The notes: generated by a model not told the origin, from the sequence alone. DNA of 64,000 bases from Brevibacillus humidisoli (GCF_020923435.1 NZ_CP087263.1:1383970-1447969); one strand, 5' to 3'. Counted from the first letter of the stretch, positions 27,550 to 36,389 are shown. Translations and numbers: made by a program.

Positions 27550-27911
27550 CGGTTGCCGCAATTGGCAAACCGATGCGCGGCCGAATGCTGAGGGCAGGCT
27601 ACCGTGACAACGACATTATGGCGCTCATTGTCAACGGGGCGGATACGGCAATCCTAATCCATTGTATTGTTCTTCTCTATTTGCTGCTATTTCGAAGCGA
27701 AGCGGAAAAACGTTCCGGTGACAGAAAAAGCAACATGGGCGGAACGCGGGAAAGCGACGAAAGAGGTGCTTCTTCCCTTCGGATTTCCGGTTCTGATTCT
27801 CGGCGGCATCTATTCAGGCGTTTTAAGTCCGGTGGAGGCTTCCGCAGCCACTGTCTTGTACGCCTTGATTCTAGAACTCTCCATCTTTCGCTCGATCAAA
27901 GTGGCAGATGA
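27549..27911 (+). pseudogene. TRAP transporter large permease (DctM/UehC-like), relic with internal deletions
   Basis: Two pieces of a DctM protein lie in different frames. The first, TVAAIGKPMRGRMLRAGY ... IMALIV, is an internal part of the family. The second, FEAKRKNVPVTEKATWAERG, then KEVLLPFGFPVLILGGI and YSGVLSPVEASAATVLYAL, is a later part. The N-terminal third, the segment between the pieces and the C-terminus are missing. The relic begins directly at the dctQ stop, as in intact operons, so the original order dctQ-dctM can still be seen. Confidence 0.7.
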
Positions 27912-27941
27912 ATCAGCATCACCCATCGGCCATAAAGACTG

Positions 27942-28066
27942 GCTCTGCAAGGAAGCAGAGGCAGCGATCCCGAGGAATGAGTATCCACAGGTCGCAAAAT
28001 CTCGCTCTGCAAGGAAGTCATTCGACGTAGCCATCGCGAGGAAGGAGGCGGATCGAAAAGGGGCAA
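27942..28066. repeat. two degenerate ~62-66-base direct repeats
   Basis: GCTCTGCAAGGAAG occurs perfectly at 27942-27955 and 28004-28017. A second pair, GATCCCGAGGAA (27966-27977) and CATCGCGAGGAA (28032-28043), follows each at a similar distance. The two units therefore look like copies of one short interspersed repeat lying between the dctM and dctP relics, possibly where a deletion occurred. Confidence 0.5.
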
Positions 28067-28122
28067 GAAATCGGGGAAACAAATCATCTGCAATCATGAA
28101 CACAAGTAGGGGGGAAACGAAT

Positions 28123-28672
28123 ATGTCAAAATTGAGGAAACTTTTTGTCATCATTCTGGTCCTAAACACTTAGCTATCGTTGGAGCGGTAGGTTCCTCAG
28201 GATCTGAGACCGCAGGCAGCACGACAGCCAGTGCAAACGCTGGTGGCAGTGAGGAAAAATCGAAATCAAGTTCGCTCACGAAGAAGCAGAAACAGACTTG
28301 CAGGGTGTTTATGCAAACAAGTTTAAAGAGCTGCTCGAAGCAAAAACGGACGGCAAAGCATTCACGGAAATCATCGCTTGCGAATACGAAGTACACAGCA
28401 CAACATGAAAGTGATGCACTCCTGGTCTGAAGATTTTGACAGAATCATGGCCAACAAGCCGATTAAGACACCCGATGACCTACAAGGATTCAAGATGAGG
28501 ACACAAACGTCCCCGCTGATGGTGAAGTCCTATAAAGTATTCGGTGCAAACCCGACTCCTCTCGACTTCTCTGAAGTTTACACTGGATTGCAGTTGGGCA
28601 CCATTGACGGTCAGGAAAATCCCAACTTTTTTATTGAGAGTTCCAAGTTGTTCGAAGTACAGAAGTACATGA
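28123..28672 (+). pseudogene. TRAP transporter solute-binding protein (DctP/UehA-like), relic
   Basis: A good ribosome site (AGGGGGG) precedes ATG 28123 and a signal-peptide start (MSKLRKLFVIILVL), but the frame stops after 16 codons. The protein continues in other frames: GSSGSETAGSTTASANAGG, IEIKFAHEEAETDLQGVYAN, then after a gap MHSWSEDFDRIMANKP, KTPDDLQGFKMRTQ and LGTIDGQENPNF, all typical of DctP proteins. At least two frameshifts, one internal deletion (~28375-28400) and a lost C-terminus make it non-functional. Confidence 0.75.
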
Positions 28673-28674
28673 TC

Positions 28675-28800
28675 GATGCGCGAAAAGGTTTGCCCAACAG
28701 CAGATTGGTCGATGCCACATTACTCGTCAACTCGGTACGTGTGATCAAATCAGACCAAGAGGCACATATGCATTTTTTTATGATTCCAATAGGCAGTTGA
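28675..28800 (+). pseudogene. fragment of a second doeA-like gene fused to the dctP relic
   Basis: The dctP frame runs on into ARKGLPNSRLVDATLL and VNSVRVIKSDQEAHM. This matches the intact DoeA downstream (QKGLPNSSFVDATSL, VNWVRIIKSDREIEYM) but has clear differences, so it is a diverged copy, not a recent duplication. A deletion probably removed the end of dctP and most of this extra doeA copy. Confidence 0.7.
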
Positions 28801-28838
28801 ACCATTTGATTGTAGTTGTTGCTAGAGGAGGAAATCTA

Positions 28839-30023
28839 GTGGGAGATGCTCTGTTGAATTTTGATATTTCAGAGTATAAAGAAAGGTTGCAAAAGACGAA
28901 ACAGCGTATGGAACAAGCTGGAGTTGAAGTGCTGATCGTGAGCGACCCGGCCAACATGAACTATCTATCCGGTTATGATGGGTGGTCTTTCTACGTGCAC
29001 CAATGTCTCATCGTGTTTGACGATGAGGAGCAGCCGCTTTGGATCGGTCGTGGTCAAGATGCAAAAGCTGCCGAATATACTACATGGCTGAGCAAAGAAA
29101 ACATCCTCTCTTATGCCGATGACTATGTCCAATCTACCGTAAAACATCCGATGGATTTTGTGAGTGACGTGATCAAGAGCAAAGGGAAAGCAGGCAAGTC
29201 GATTGGCGTAGAAATGGATAACTACTATTTTACGGCAAAGTGTACGGCAAGCTTGCAAAAAGGTTTGCCAAACAGCTCATTCGTTGATGCCACATCCCTG
29301 GTGAACTGGGTGCGGATCATCAAATCTGACCGGGAAATCGAGTATATGAAGCGAGCCGGCAAGATTATTGAAAAAGCGATGAAAGTGGGTCTGGAGTCGA
29401 TCAAGCCAGGTATTCGTGAATGCGAGGTTGTCTCCAGGATCTATGAGGCGCAAATCAGCGGTACGGATGAATTCGGCGGAGATTATCCCGCTATTGTGCC
29501 ACTTTTGCCAGCCGGTGAAAAAACAAGTACGCCACACATCACCTGGTCGGACAGTCGTTACAAGGACGGCGACCTCGTTATTTTGGAGCTGGCAGGATGC
29601 CACAAGCGCTATCATGCTCCGATGGCGCGCACGCTCTCCCTCGGCACACCTTCGCAAGAGGTGCTCGATCTGGCGGAGGCGGTGACGGAAGGGATTGCCG
29701 AAGCACTAGCAGTGGTAAAACCAGGTACGACAGCGGAGGAAGTGGAAGCAGCGTGGAAAAAATCGATCAGCAAGCGCGGCTTTGTGAAGGATTCAAGGAT
29801 CGGGTACTCTACGGGCTTAAACTACCCTCCCGATTGGGGTGAGCACACCGTTAGCTTGCGTGAGGGAGACAAAACAGTGCTGCAACCGAACATGACGATT
29901 CACCTGATCCCGGGGATCTGGAAAGACAACTACGGCGTCGAGATCAGTGAAGCGTTCCGCGTCACCGAAAACGGATGTGAGGCACTGTATAACTTTCCGC
30001 GCCAGCTTTTCATAAAAGAATAG
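28839..30023 (+). CDS. doeA: ectoine hydrolase (DoeA/EutD-like, M24 peptidase fold)
   Basis: 394 residues. It is likely to open the ring of ectoine to N-alpha-acetyl-L-2,4-diaminobutyrate. The N-terminal creatinase-like domain carries NMNYLSGYDGWSFYVHQ, and the pita-bread domain starts near residue 165 (RIIKSDREIEYMKRAG). The usual first metal motif of aminopeptidase P is altered (LELAGCHKRYHAPMART), as in creatinase and DoeA relatives. Intact, with AGGAGG 8 bases before GTG 28839. A general Xaa-Pro peptidase is the alternative; the eutB/eutC neighbours favour DoeA. Confidence 0.82.
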   Translation: MGDALLNFDISEYKERLQKTKQRMEQAGVEVLIVSDPANMNYLSGYDGWSFYVHQCLIVFDDEEQPLWIGRGQDAKAAEYTTWLSKENILSYADDYVQSTVKHPMDFVSDVIKSKGKAGKSIGVEMDNYYFTAKCTASLQKGLPNSSFVDATSLVNWVRIIKSDREIEYMKRAGKIIEKAMKVGLESIKPGIRECEVVSRIYEAQISGTDEFGGDYPAIVPLLPAGEKTSTPHITWSDSRYKDGDLVILELAGCHKRYHAPMARTLSLGTPSQEVLDLAEAVTEGIAEALAVVKPGTTAEEVEAAWKKSISKRGFVKDSRIGYSTGLNYPPDWGEHTVSLREGDKTVLQPNMTIHLIPGIWKDNYGVEISEAFRVTENGCEALYNFPRQLFIKE

Positions 30024-30068
30024 CGTTGCATAGTTTGGTAGCAACTGTTGCGAAAAGGAGGGTGTTGG

Positions 30069-31049
30069 ATGCTTATTTTCCGTGAACAAGAGATCCGCCA
30101 ACACATCGATGTCGATCCGCAAGCAATCGCAGTTGTTGAGCAGGGCTTCACGAGCTTGTCGAACAAGGAGGCGACCATGCCGCCGATTATGCGCGTAGAC
30201 GTATACGAACACAATGGTGAAGTCGATGTGAAAACAGCGTATATCAAGGGACTTGAGATGTTTTGCATCAAAATCTCGTCAGGGTTTTTTGATAATCACA
30301 AACGGGGATTGCCGAGCGGAAATGGCATGATGCTGCTAGTCGATAGTCAGACGGGTATACCGAAAGCGGTTCTCTTGGACAACGGGTATTTAACAGATGT
30401 CCGCACGGCAGCCGCCGGAGCGATTGCTGCAAAATATATGGCACCGCAAAAGATCGAAACAGCAGGGGTGATTGGCGCCGGTTCGCAAGCGAAGTGGCAA
30501 ATGAGGGCTCTTAGCAATGTTCGAAGGTTTCACAATATTATCGTCTATGCCCGCAGCGAGCAGCGGATCGCGGACTTCGTCCAATCGATGAAGCGAGAGC
30601 TCGGTGTCAACGTAATCGTCGCCAAGAGCGCCGAAGAAGTAGTTAGAGAAAGCAATGTAGTCGTGACTACAACCCCGGCTAGTTCACCCGTGATTCGAGC
30701 AGAATGGCTGCATCGGAGATTGCATATTACCGCAATGGGTTCTGATGCGGAACACAAACAAGAGCTTGAGCCAGCCGTGCTTGCACAGGCGGACCAGTAT
30801 GTATGTGATTCTGTCCCGCAGGTCGCTCGTCTTGGTGAACTGCATCACGCGATTGATGCAGGTGTTATGCAGTTGACAGATGCCAAGATTGAGCTGGGTG
30901 ACATAACGTCCGGAAAACGAACCGGTCGGGAAAACGAGCAGCAGATCACGGTTTGCGATCTGACTGGTACGGGGGTACAAGATACCGTAATCGCCCTTCA
31001 TGCCTACAAAACGCTGACCAAGAACGGTTTGGGATTGGAAATCTCATAG
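30069..31049 (+). CDS. eutC: ornithine cyclodeaminase/mu-crystallin family, probable EutC
   Basis: 326 residues, NAD(P)-binding enzyme of the ornithine cyclodeaminase family. The family motifs are KISSGFFDNHKRGLPSG, LLDNGYLTDVRTAAAGAIA and the Rossmann loop GVIGAGSQAKWQ, with TAMGSDAEHKQEL later. EutC of hydroxyectoine catabolism belongs here. Alanine dehydrogenase and ornithine cyclodeaminase cannot be excluded by sequence, but position next to doeA supports EutC. ATG 30069 has AGGAGGG upstream. Confidence 0.78.
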   Translation: MLIFREQEIRQHIDVDPQAIAVVEQGFTSLSNKEATMPPIMRVDVYEHNGEVDVKTAYIKGLEMFCIKISSGFFDNHKRGLPSGNGMMLLVDSQTGIPKAVLLDNGYLTDVRTAAAGAIAAKYMAPQKIETAGVIGAGSQAKWQMRALSNVRRFHNIIVYARSEQRIADFVQSMKRELGVNVIVAKSAEEVVRESNVVVTTTPASSPVIRAEWLHRRLHITAMGSDAEHKQELEPAVLAQADQYVCDSVPQVARLGELHHAIDAGVMQLTDAKIELGDITSGKRTGRENEQQITVCDLTGTGVQDTVIALHAYKTLTKNGLGLEIS

Positions 31050-31203
31050 AACGAGGTGCCCCACCTCTGTTCTTCTTACCAGCCAATAACCATATAGTAA
31101 CAAATTATGAAAACAAATCCATCTGTGCCGTGCGGTAAGATTTCCGCAGCGAGAGCGTACGGGAGAAAGATAAAAAACATGATGTAGTGAAGGAGTGTTG
31201 GAC

Positions 31204-32451
31204 GTGAGGGTAAACCCACAGAACAATGTAAACAAGATTTTTGACCGCAACGAAACGATCGGTACGCGTGCGGTATGGGCAGGTGAGGGTGAATATTTGG
31301 TCGAAGGTGCGACACAAGTCCCTGTGGTGCACAGCGTATCGTTCGGTTATGACGACATCGATTACTGGTTGGAAGTGGCGCTGGAAAAGAAACCGGGCCA
31401 CATCTACAGCCGCAACACCAACCCGACTGTCCGTGCATTTGAGGAAAAAGTTCGCATTCTCGAGGGAGGGGAAGCCGCAACCAGTTTCTCTACCGGTATG
31501 GCCGCCATCAGCGGAACATTGTTTACGCTCTTGTCCCCAGGAGATCGGGTCGTCACCATCAAAGACACCTATGGCGGAACAAACAAGATCTTTACCGAGT
31601 TTTTGCCGCGCTTCAACATAGAGGTTCAACTTTGCGATACGACAGACCATGAACAAATCGAAGCAGAGATTGCCAAAGGGGCGAAAGTGGTCTACCTGGA
31701 GAGCCCTACAAACCCGACCGTAAAAGTTACGGATCTGGAGCGCTTGATCCGAGCAGGTCACGCGGTTGGCGCTGTCTGTGTCGTAGACAATACGTTCGCC
31801 ACCCCTATCAACCAGAATCCGATCTCACTGGGTGCGGACATCGTGATCCATAGTGCAACCAAGTTCCTGGGTGGTCATGCCGATGCGCTAGGCGGCGTAG
31901 CAGTTGGCCGCGCAGATCTGATCAAGAAAATCTATCACTACCGCGAAATCAACGGTGCGACGCTTGACCCGATGGCAGCCTACCTGCTCCTGCGCGGGAT
32001 GAAGACCCTGCATCTGCGCATCAAGCAGCAAAGTGAAAGCGCCATGAAGATCGCCCGTTTCCTGCAAACGCAACCACTCGTTGACAAGGTGTTTTACCCA
32101 GGTTTGGAGACGCATGAACACCACGATATCGCCAAGAAACAAATGAACATGTTTGGCGGGATGCTAAGCTTCAGCCTCAGAGGGGATATCGACGCCGTTC
32201 GTCACTTTTTGCCGAAGCTAAAGTATGCTCACCTCGCCGCCAACCTGGGTGCAGTGGAAACCGTCGTCGGTCCTGCACGCACAACAAGCCACGTTGAATG
32301 TACACCTGAAGAGCGCGCCGCGATGGGGATTCCGGAAAGCTTAATCCGTTACTCTGTCGGGATTGAGGACACTGATGATTTGATCAACGACTTGCAGCAA
32401 GCCTTCGATTATCTTGCCGCCCAGATGCCGGAGCTGCTTCAAACGAGGTAA
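31204..32451 (+). CDS. cystathionine gamma-synthase family PLP enzyme
   Basis: 415 residues, Cys/Met-metabolism PLP family. Visible are YSRNTNPTVRAFEEKV, SFSTGMAAISG, the DNTFATPINQNP loop and the PLP lysine in HSATKFLGGHADALGG. The middle of an ectoine catabolic cluster is an odd place for a methionine enzyme. It may act on a C4 amino acid formed from diaminobutyrate or aspartate semialdehyde, but this is speculation. GTG 31204 has AAGGAG 8 bases upstream. A weak hairpin lies between it and eutC (31047-31072). Confidence 0.82.
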   Translation: MRVNPQNNVNKIFDRNETIGTRAVWAGEGEYLVEGATQVPVVHSVSFGYDDIDYWLEVALEKKPGHIYSRNTNPTVRAFEEKVRILEGGEAATSFSTGMAAISGTLFTLLSPGDRVVTIKDTYGGTNKIFTEFLPRFNIEVQLCDTTDHEQIEAEIAKGAKVVYLESPTNPTVKVTDLERLIRAGHAVGAVCVVDNTFATPINQNPISLGADIVIHSATKFLGGHADALGGVAVGRADLIKKIYHYREINGATLDPMAAYLLLRGMKTLHLRIKQQSESAMKIARFLQTQPLVDKVFYPGLETHEHHDIAKKQMNMFGGMLSFSLRGDIDAVRHFLPKLKYAHLAANLGAVETVVGPARTTSHVECTPEERAAMGIPESLIRYSVGIEDTDDLINDLQQAFDYLAAQMPELLQTR

Positions 32452-32535
32452 TACGTGCCCGAGAGATGCTGCCAGAGATCTTTACGGACTGGATCACATG
32501 AAAAACGAATATAGCAAGAATCAGAGGTGGGGCAG

Positions 32536-33744
32536 ATGAAGGTCAAGAATGACTCCATGGTTGCTGAAGCGGAAGCGATGTTTCCTCTGCTGCAGCAATG
32601 GCGCAGACATCTTCATCAATATCCTGAGTTAAGTTTTCAGGAAGTGGAGACTTCCCGATTTGTAGTGGATCAATTAAGCAAAATGCCAGGCGTGCATATC
32701 CAAACAGGTATCGCCAAAACGGGTGTCATCGGCAGACTCTCTTGTGGCAGTGGTCCGACAATCGCGATTCGCGCCGATATGGACGCGTTGCCCATTGTGG
32801 AAAAAGCGAACCAGCCCTATTGCTCCAAACATGATGGCGTGATGCACGCTTGCGGCCACGATGCGCATACGACGATTCTGCTCGGTGCGGCAAAACTATT
32901 AAGTGAACGAATGGCAGAAGGCTCGCTGCAAGGGACAGTAAAGTTCCTGTTCCAACCGGCGGAAGAAAACGCCGACGACTTGGGATTGACCGGTGCTCCT
33001 TACATGATCCGCGAAGGTGCGCTGGACGGTGTCGATGCCGTCATCGCCTTGCACATGAATCCGGGAAATCCGTACGGAGAGATGCTCGTGCATGACGGTT
33101 ACAGCATGGCCAATGTTGATACGTTTCAGGCAACGGTGATGGGGACGGGCGGTCACTGTGCTTATCCACATCTCGGAACAGATCCGATCTGGGTGCTTGG
33201 CCCGGTGTTTCAAGCGCTGCACGGCATCGTGACTCGGCGTGTCACGCCGCTGGAGCCGGCTGTGATCAGCATCGGATGCGTAGAAGCTGGCTCTACCTTT
33301 AACGTGATCCCCACTGAGGCAACAGTAAAAGGGACCCTCCGCAGCTATGATCCGGCGATTCGCGAGCTGCTGATTGCGGAACTGGAAAAAGCGTTCAGTA
33401 TCGTCAAAAACCTGGGCGGCAACTATACGCTCCACGTCGTACGCGGCGAACCGGCCCTAAAAAATGACCCTCGCGTCAACAGATGGATTCGGCAAACGAT
33501 CACAGAGCTGTATCCGGAAAGCAGGATGATCGCCAAGCCGTTCGGACTTGGCGGAGAAGATTTTGGTTGGATGACGCAAGCCGTCCCGGGAGCGATGATT
33601 TTCCTCGGTGCGGCCACTCCCGATGGAGTCGTCCGCGACTTGCATACTCCGATTTTTGATATTGATGAACGCGTTTTGTCAATGGGCGCAGCTATATTCG
33701 CACATACAGCGAGCAAGTTCTTGGAAGGCGTCTATCAAATGTAA
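32536..33744 (+). CDS. M20-family amidohydrolase, probable N-acetyl-diaminobutyrate deacetylase (DoeB2-like)
   Basis: 402 residues. M20D amidohydrolase with metal ligands in ACGHDAHT, the QPAEEN glutamates and LHMNPG. The dimerisation domain (GTGGHCAYPHLGTDP) and the late GGEDFGWM motif are intact. These enzymes remove N-acyl groups from amino acids. Next to doeA it most likely deacetylates N-acetyl-2,4-diaminobutyrate, the DoeA product, the step done in Halomonas by the unrelated DoeB. ATG 32536 is preferred over GTG 32527, with AGGTGGGG upstream. Confidence 0.8.
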   Translation: MKVKNDSMVAEAEAMFPLLQQWRRHLHQYPELSFQEVETSRFVVDQLSKMPGVHIQTGIAKTGVIGRLSCGSGPTIAIRADMDALPIVEKANQPYCSKHDGVMHACGHDAHTTILLGAAKLLSERMAEGSLQGTVKFLFQPAEENADDLGLTGAPYMIREGALDGVDAVIALHMNPGNPYGEMLVHDGYSMANVDTFQATVMGTGGHCAYPHLGTDPIWVLGPVFQALHGIVTRRVTPLEPAVISIGCVEAGSTFNVIPTEATVKGTLRSYDPAIRELLIAELEKAFSIVKNLGGNYTLHVVRGEPALKNDPRVNRWIRQTITELYPESRMIAKPFGLGGEDFGWMTQAVPGAMIFLGAATPDGVVRDLHTPIFDIDERVLSMGAAIFAHTASKFLEGVYQM

Positions 33745-33755
33745 AGGTGATTCAC

Positions 33756-33917
33756 ATGTCGCATAAATTGGCGTTGATCGGGTTTGGTGTGGTCGTCACG
33801 AAGTCAATACATGGATGTCGCAGCAGACATGAAGAGTGTTCGATTCACCAACCAAACGGAAAAGTTTCCCCGCCCACCGCGTATACTGGTGATATGATGC
33901 TGAAAGCGGGTGAGTAA
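33756..33917 (+). pseudogene. N-terminal stub of a homoserine-dehydrogenase-like gene
   Basis: AAAGGTGA lies 6 bases before ATG 33756, and the frame begins MSHKLALIGFGVV, a Rossmann start as in homoserine dehydrogenase. After these 13 residues the resemblance ends, and the frame stops at 33917, just before spoVK. It looks like the first few codons of a gene whose remainder was deleted when the island joined the backbone. Confidence 0.5.
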
Positions 33918-33920
33918 AAC

Positions 33921-34874
33921 GTGACGCAACCGGCGAACTCATCGATGAGGAGCAAAGAGGCGGAGCCTTCCCACCGCATACAGGTCATCATCAACCATCC
34001 TGCAGCCCCCAAGCAGCCCCAGACGCTGGCCGAAAAGGTGCGGACCACAGCGGGGGCCGAGCTCGTACAGGTATTTGACGAGTTAGAGCGGATGATCGGT
34101 CTTTCCGAAGCAAAACGAGTCATGTACGAGATCTATGCCCTGCTGCGAGTCAACCTGGAACGGGAAAAGCAGAAGCTGAAGCAGGAAAAACAGGTATATC
34201 ACATGGTGTTTACCGGCAATCCGGGTACGGGAAAAACGACCGTAGCCCGTATCGTCGGCAAGATTTTCAAGGAAATGGGAATTCTGCCGAAAGGGCATAT
34301 GATTGAAGTGGAGCGGGCCGACCTGGTGGGAGAGTTTATCGGTCACACAGCGCAAAAGACGAGAGATTTGATCAAGAAAGCGCTGGGTGGCATTCTTTTT
34401 ATTGACGAGGCGTACTCGCTGGCCAGAGGCGGGGAAAAAGATTTTGGCAAAGAAGCGATCGACTGCCTGACAAAAGCAATGGAGGATCAAAGGGATGAGT
34501 TTGTCTGCATCCTCGCAGGCTACACAGAAGAGATGAACGACTTCTTGTCGCTTAATCCCGGTATGCCTTCCCGCTTTCCGATCCAGATTCACTTCCAGGA
34601 TTACAGCGTGGAGGAGCTGTTGCAAATCGCCGACTTGCTTGCTGCCGACAAAGAGTATGTGCTATCGTCACAGGCTAAGGAGAAGATGAGGCATCAGTTG
34701 ATCAAGCTTCGCAACGACCCGTATCAGGTGAACTTCAGCAATGCCCGGTATGTACGCAATCAGATTGAACAGGCGATTCGTGCTCAGGCTGTCCGCTTGC
34801 TCAATTTGACAGAACCGTCTCGCGAAGAACTGCTGCTCTTGCGGGCGGAGGATTTTACTTTTATCCAAAGTTGA
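33921..34874 (+). CDS. spoVK: stage V sporulation protein K (CbbX-like AAA+ ATPase)
   Basis: 317 residues. AAA+ ATPase with Walker A GNPGTGKTTVARIVG, Walker B GGILFIDEAYSL, the ERADLVGEFIGHTAQKT pore region, and the sensor stretch NPGMPSRFPI. In B. subtilis SpoVK is needed for late spore maturation. The frame begins at GTG 33921, with only a weak GGGTGAG upstream. Its stop overlaps the open frame of hflX, the same neighbour as in B. subtilis. Confidence 0.92.
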   Translation: MTQPANSSMRSKEAEPSHRIQVIINHPAAPKQPQTLAEKVRTTAGAELVQVFDELERMIGLSEAKRVMYEIYALLRVNLEREKQKLKQEKQVYHMVFTGNPGTGKTTVARIVGKIFKEMGILPKGHMIEVERADLVGEFIGHTAQKTRDLIKKALGGILFIDEAYSLARGGEKDFGKEAIDCLTKAMEDQRDEFVCILAGYTEEMNDFLSLNPGMPSRFPIQIHFQDYSVEELLQIADLLAADKEYVLSSQAKEKMRHQLIKLRNDPYQVNFSNARYVRNQIEQAIRAQAVRLLNLTEPSREELLLLRAEDFTFIQS

Positions 34875-35023
34875 ACGAGCAAGTGTTTTCAGCGTTGCAG
34901 GGACTGGCTGAGAGCTGGAATCGCATCCCCTGCTTGTTGTCCACAAACAGGGAGTACGGTATGATTACATCAGAGCGGGAGGAGTTCCCGATCTTTGTGA
35001 AGCGGAAAGGACGTATTGCCTAT

Positions 35024-36310
35024 ATGATGGAACCCTTGAATCAGAGACAAGAGCGGGCCTTGCTCGTTGGCTGCCTGCTGGATGGGCGTGACGAGCAGCA
35101 GATGCGGCTGTCTCTGGAGGAACTGGCTGAATTGGCCAAGACGGCTGGCGTAGAGGTAGCAGGCGTCTTCACCCAAAACCGCGACAGAATTGACCCAGCC
35201 TGGTACCTCGGTAGCGGCAAAATCACGGAGATTGCCCATTACGCCCATGATGTAGATGCGGACCTGGTCATTTTTAACGATGAACTGTCACCGACCCAGA
35301 ACCGCAATCTGGATACGGTCTTTGACTGCAAAGTAATCGATCGGACACAGTTGATTCTCGACATTTTTGCTGGCCGCGCCCATTCCCGGGAAGGAAAGCT
35401 GCAGGTGGAGCTGGCCCAGTACAATTACCTGCTTCCCCGTCTGGCCGGGCAGGGGAAACAGCTCTCCCGGCTGGGCGGTGGGATTGGCACGCGAGGTCCG
35501 GGGGAAACCAAGCTGGAAAGCGATCGACGTCATATCAGGCGTCGGATTCGTGAATTGAAGCAGCAGCTTGAGGATGTCGTCAGGACGAGACAGCTGCACC
35601 GAGAGCGGCGGAAGAAGAACAGCGTCTACCAGATCGCACTGGTCGGTTACACCAATGCCGGCAAGTCCACACTGTTAAATCGCTTGACAGCCGCCGGAAC
35701 GCTGGAAGAAGACAAGCTGTTTGCCACCTTGGATCCGACGACGCGGCAGCTGAAGCTGCCGAACGGCACGGATGTACTGCTGACCGATACGGTAGGATTC
35801 ATACAGGATCTGCCGACGGCACTAGTGGCCGCTTTTCGCTCCACGCTGGAAGGGGTACGGGAGGCAGATCTGATCTTGCATGTGGTAGATGGTCATCACC
35901 CCGACTGCGAGATCCATATGGAAGTAGTGGAAAAGGTGCTGCGCGATTTGCAGGCTGACGGGATCTCCCGATTGGTCGTCTACAACAAGGCAGATCTGAT
36001 CCAGGAAGGAACGTACCTGCCGCAGGCAGAACACGCCATTTTGATCTCTGCACTGCGTGACGAAGATCTGCATCGACTGCTTTGTACTATCGAAGAGATG
36101 GTCTGCGGCTCGTACAGGGAACTGATTCTGCACATCCCTGCCGAGAGGGGGGACCTGCTGTCGCTGTTGTACCGGGAAGGGATCGAGGTTCGACAGCAGT
36201 TCGTGGAAGAGGACGACGTCTACCAGGTACAGGTTCGCTTGAACCAGCAGAGTCCAGTGTACGGGCGGCTGTGCCCGTTTTTGGAAACGGATCAACAACA
36301 GCTTACATGA
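35024..36310 (+). CDS. hflX: ribosome-associated GTPase HflX
   Basis: 428 residues from ATG 35024. HflX rescues or splits stalled and hibernating ribosomes. The N-terminal domain (ERALLVGCLLDG ... TQNRDRIDPAWYLGSGK) and glycine-rich loop (GGIGTRGPGETKLE) precede the G domain: VGYTNAGKSTLLNRL (G1), DTVGFIQDLP (G3), NKADL (G4). The frame is open back to TTG 34871, overlapping spoVK. I prefer 35024 by comparison with YnbA of B. subtilis. A TTGTCC/TATGAT pair with 17-base spacing just before 34961 may be its own promoter. The start is uncertain. Confidence 0.9.
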   Translation: MMEPLNQRQERALLVGCLLDGRDEQQMRLSLEELAELAKTAGVEVAGVFTQNRDRIDPAWYLGSGKITEIAHYAHDVDADLVIFNDELSPTQNRNLDTVFDCKVIDRTQLILDIFAGRAHSREGKLQVELAQYNYLLPRLAGQGKQLSRLGGGIGTRGPGETKLESDRRHIRRRIRELKQQLEDVVRTRQLHRERRKKNSVYQIALVGYTNAGKSTLLNRLTAAGTLEEDKLFATLDPTTRQLKLPNGTDVLLTDTVGFIQDLPTALVAAFRSTLEGVREADLILHVVDGHHPDCEIHMEVVEKVLRDLQADGISRLVVYNKADLIQEGTYLPQAEHAILISALRDEDLHRLLCTIEEMVCGSYRELILHIPAERGDLLSLLYREGIEVRQQFVEEDDVYQVQVRLNQQSPVYGRLCPFLETDQQQLT

Positions 36311-36343
36311 TACATGACAATGGAAGAGTGTGAAGCATGCAGT

Positions 36344-36389
36344 CCCCGGCAACAGTGGGACAGTGACTGTTCGACTGTTGCCGAAGGGG
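36344..36389. repeat. long near-perfect palindrome between hflX and ynbB
   Basis: GGCAACAGT (36348-36356) and ACTGTTGCC (36374-36382) pair perfectly. Inside them ACAGT and ACTGT form a second inverted pair around a single G, and CCCC/GGGG extend the outside. There is no T-run, so it is not a standard terminator. It could be an operator or an RNA processing site for ynbB, which starts 82 bases later. Confidence 0.65.
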
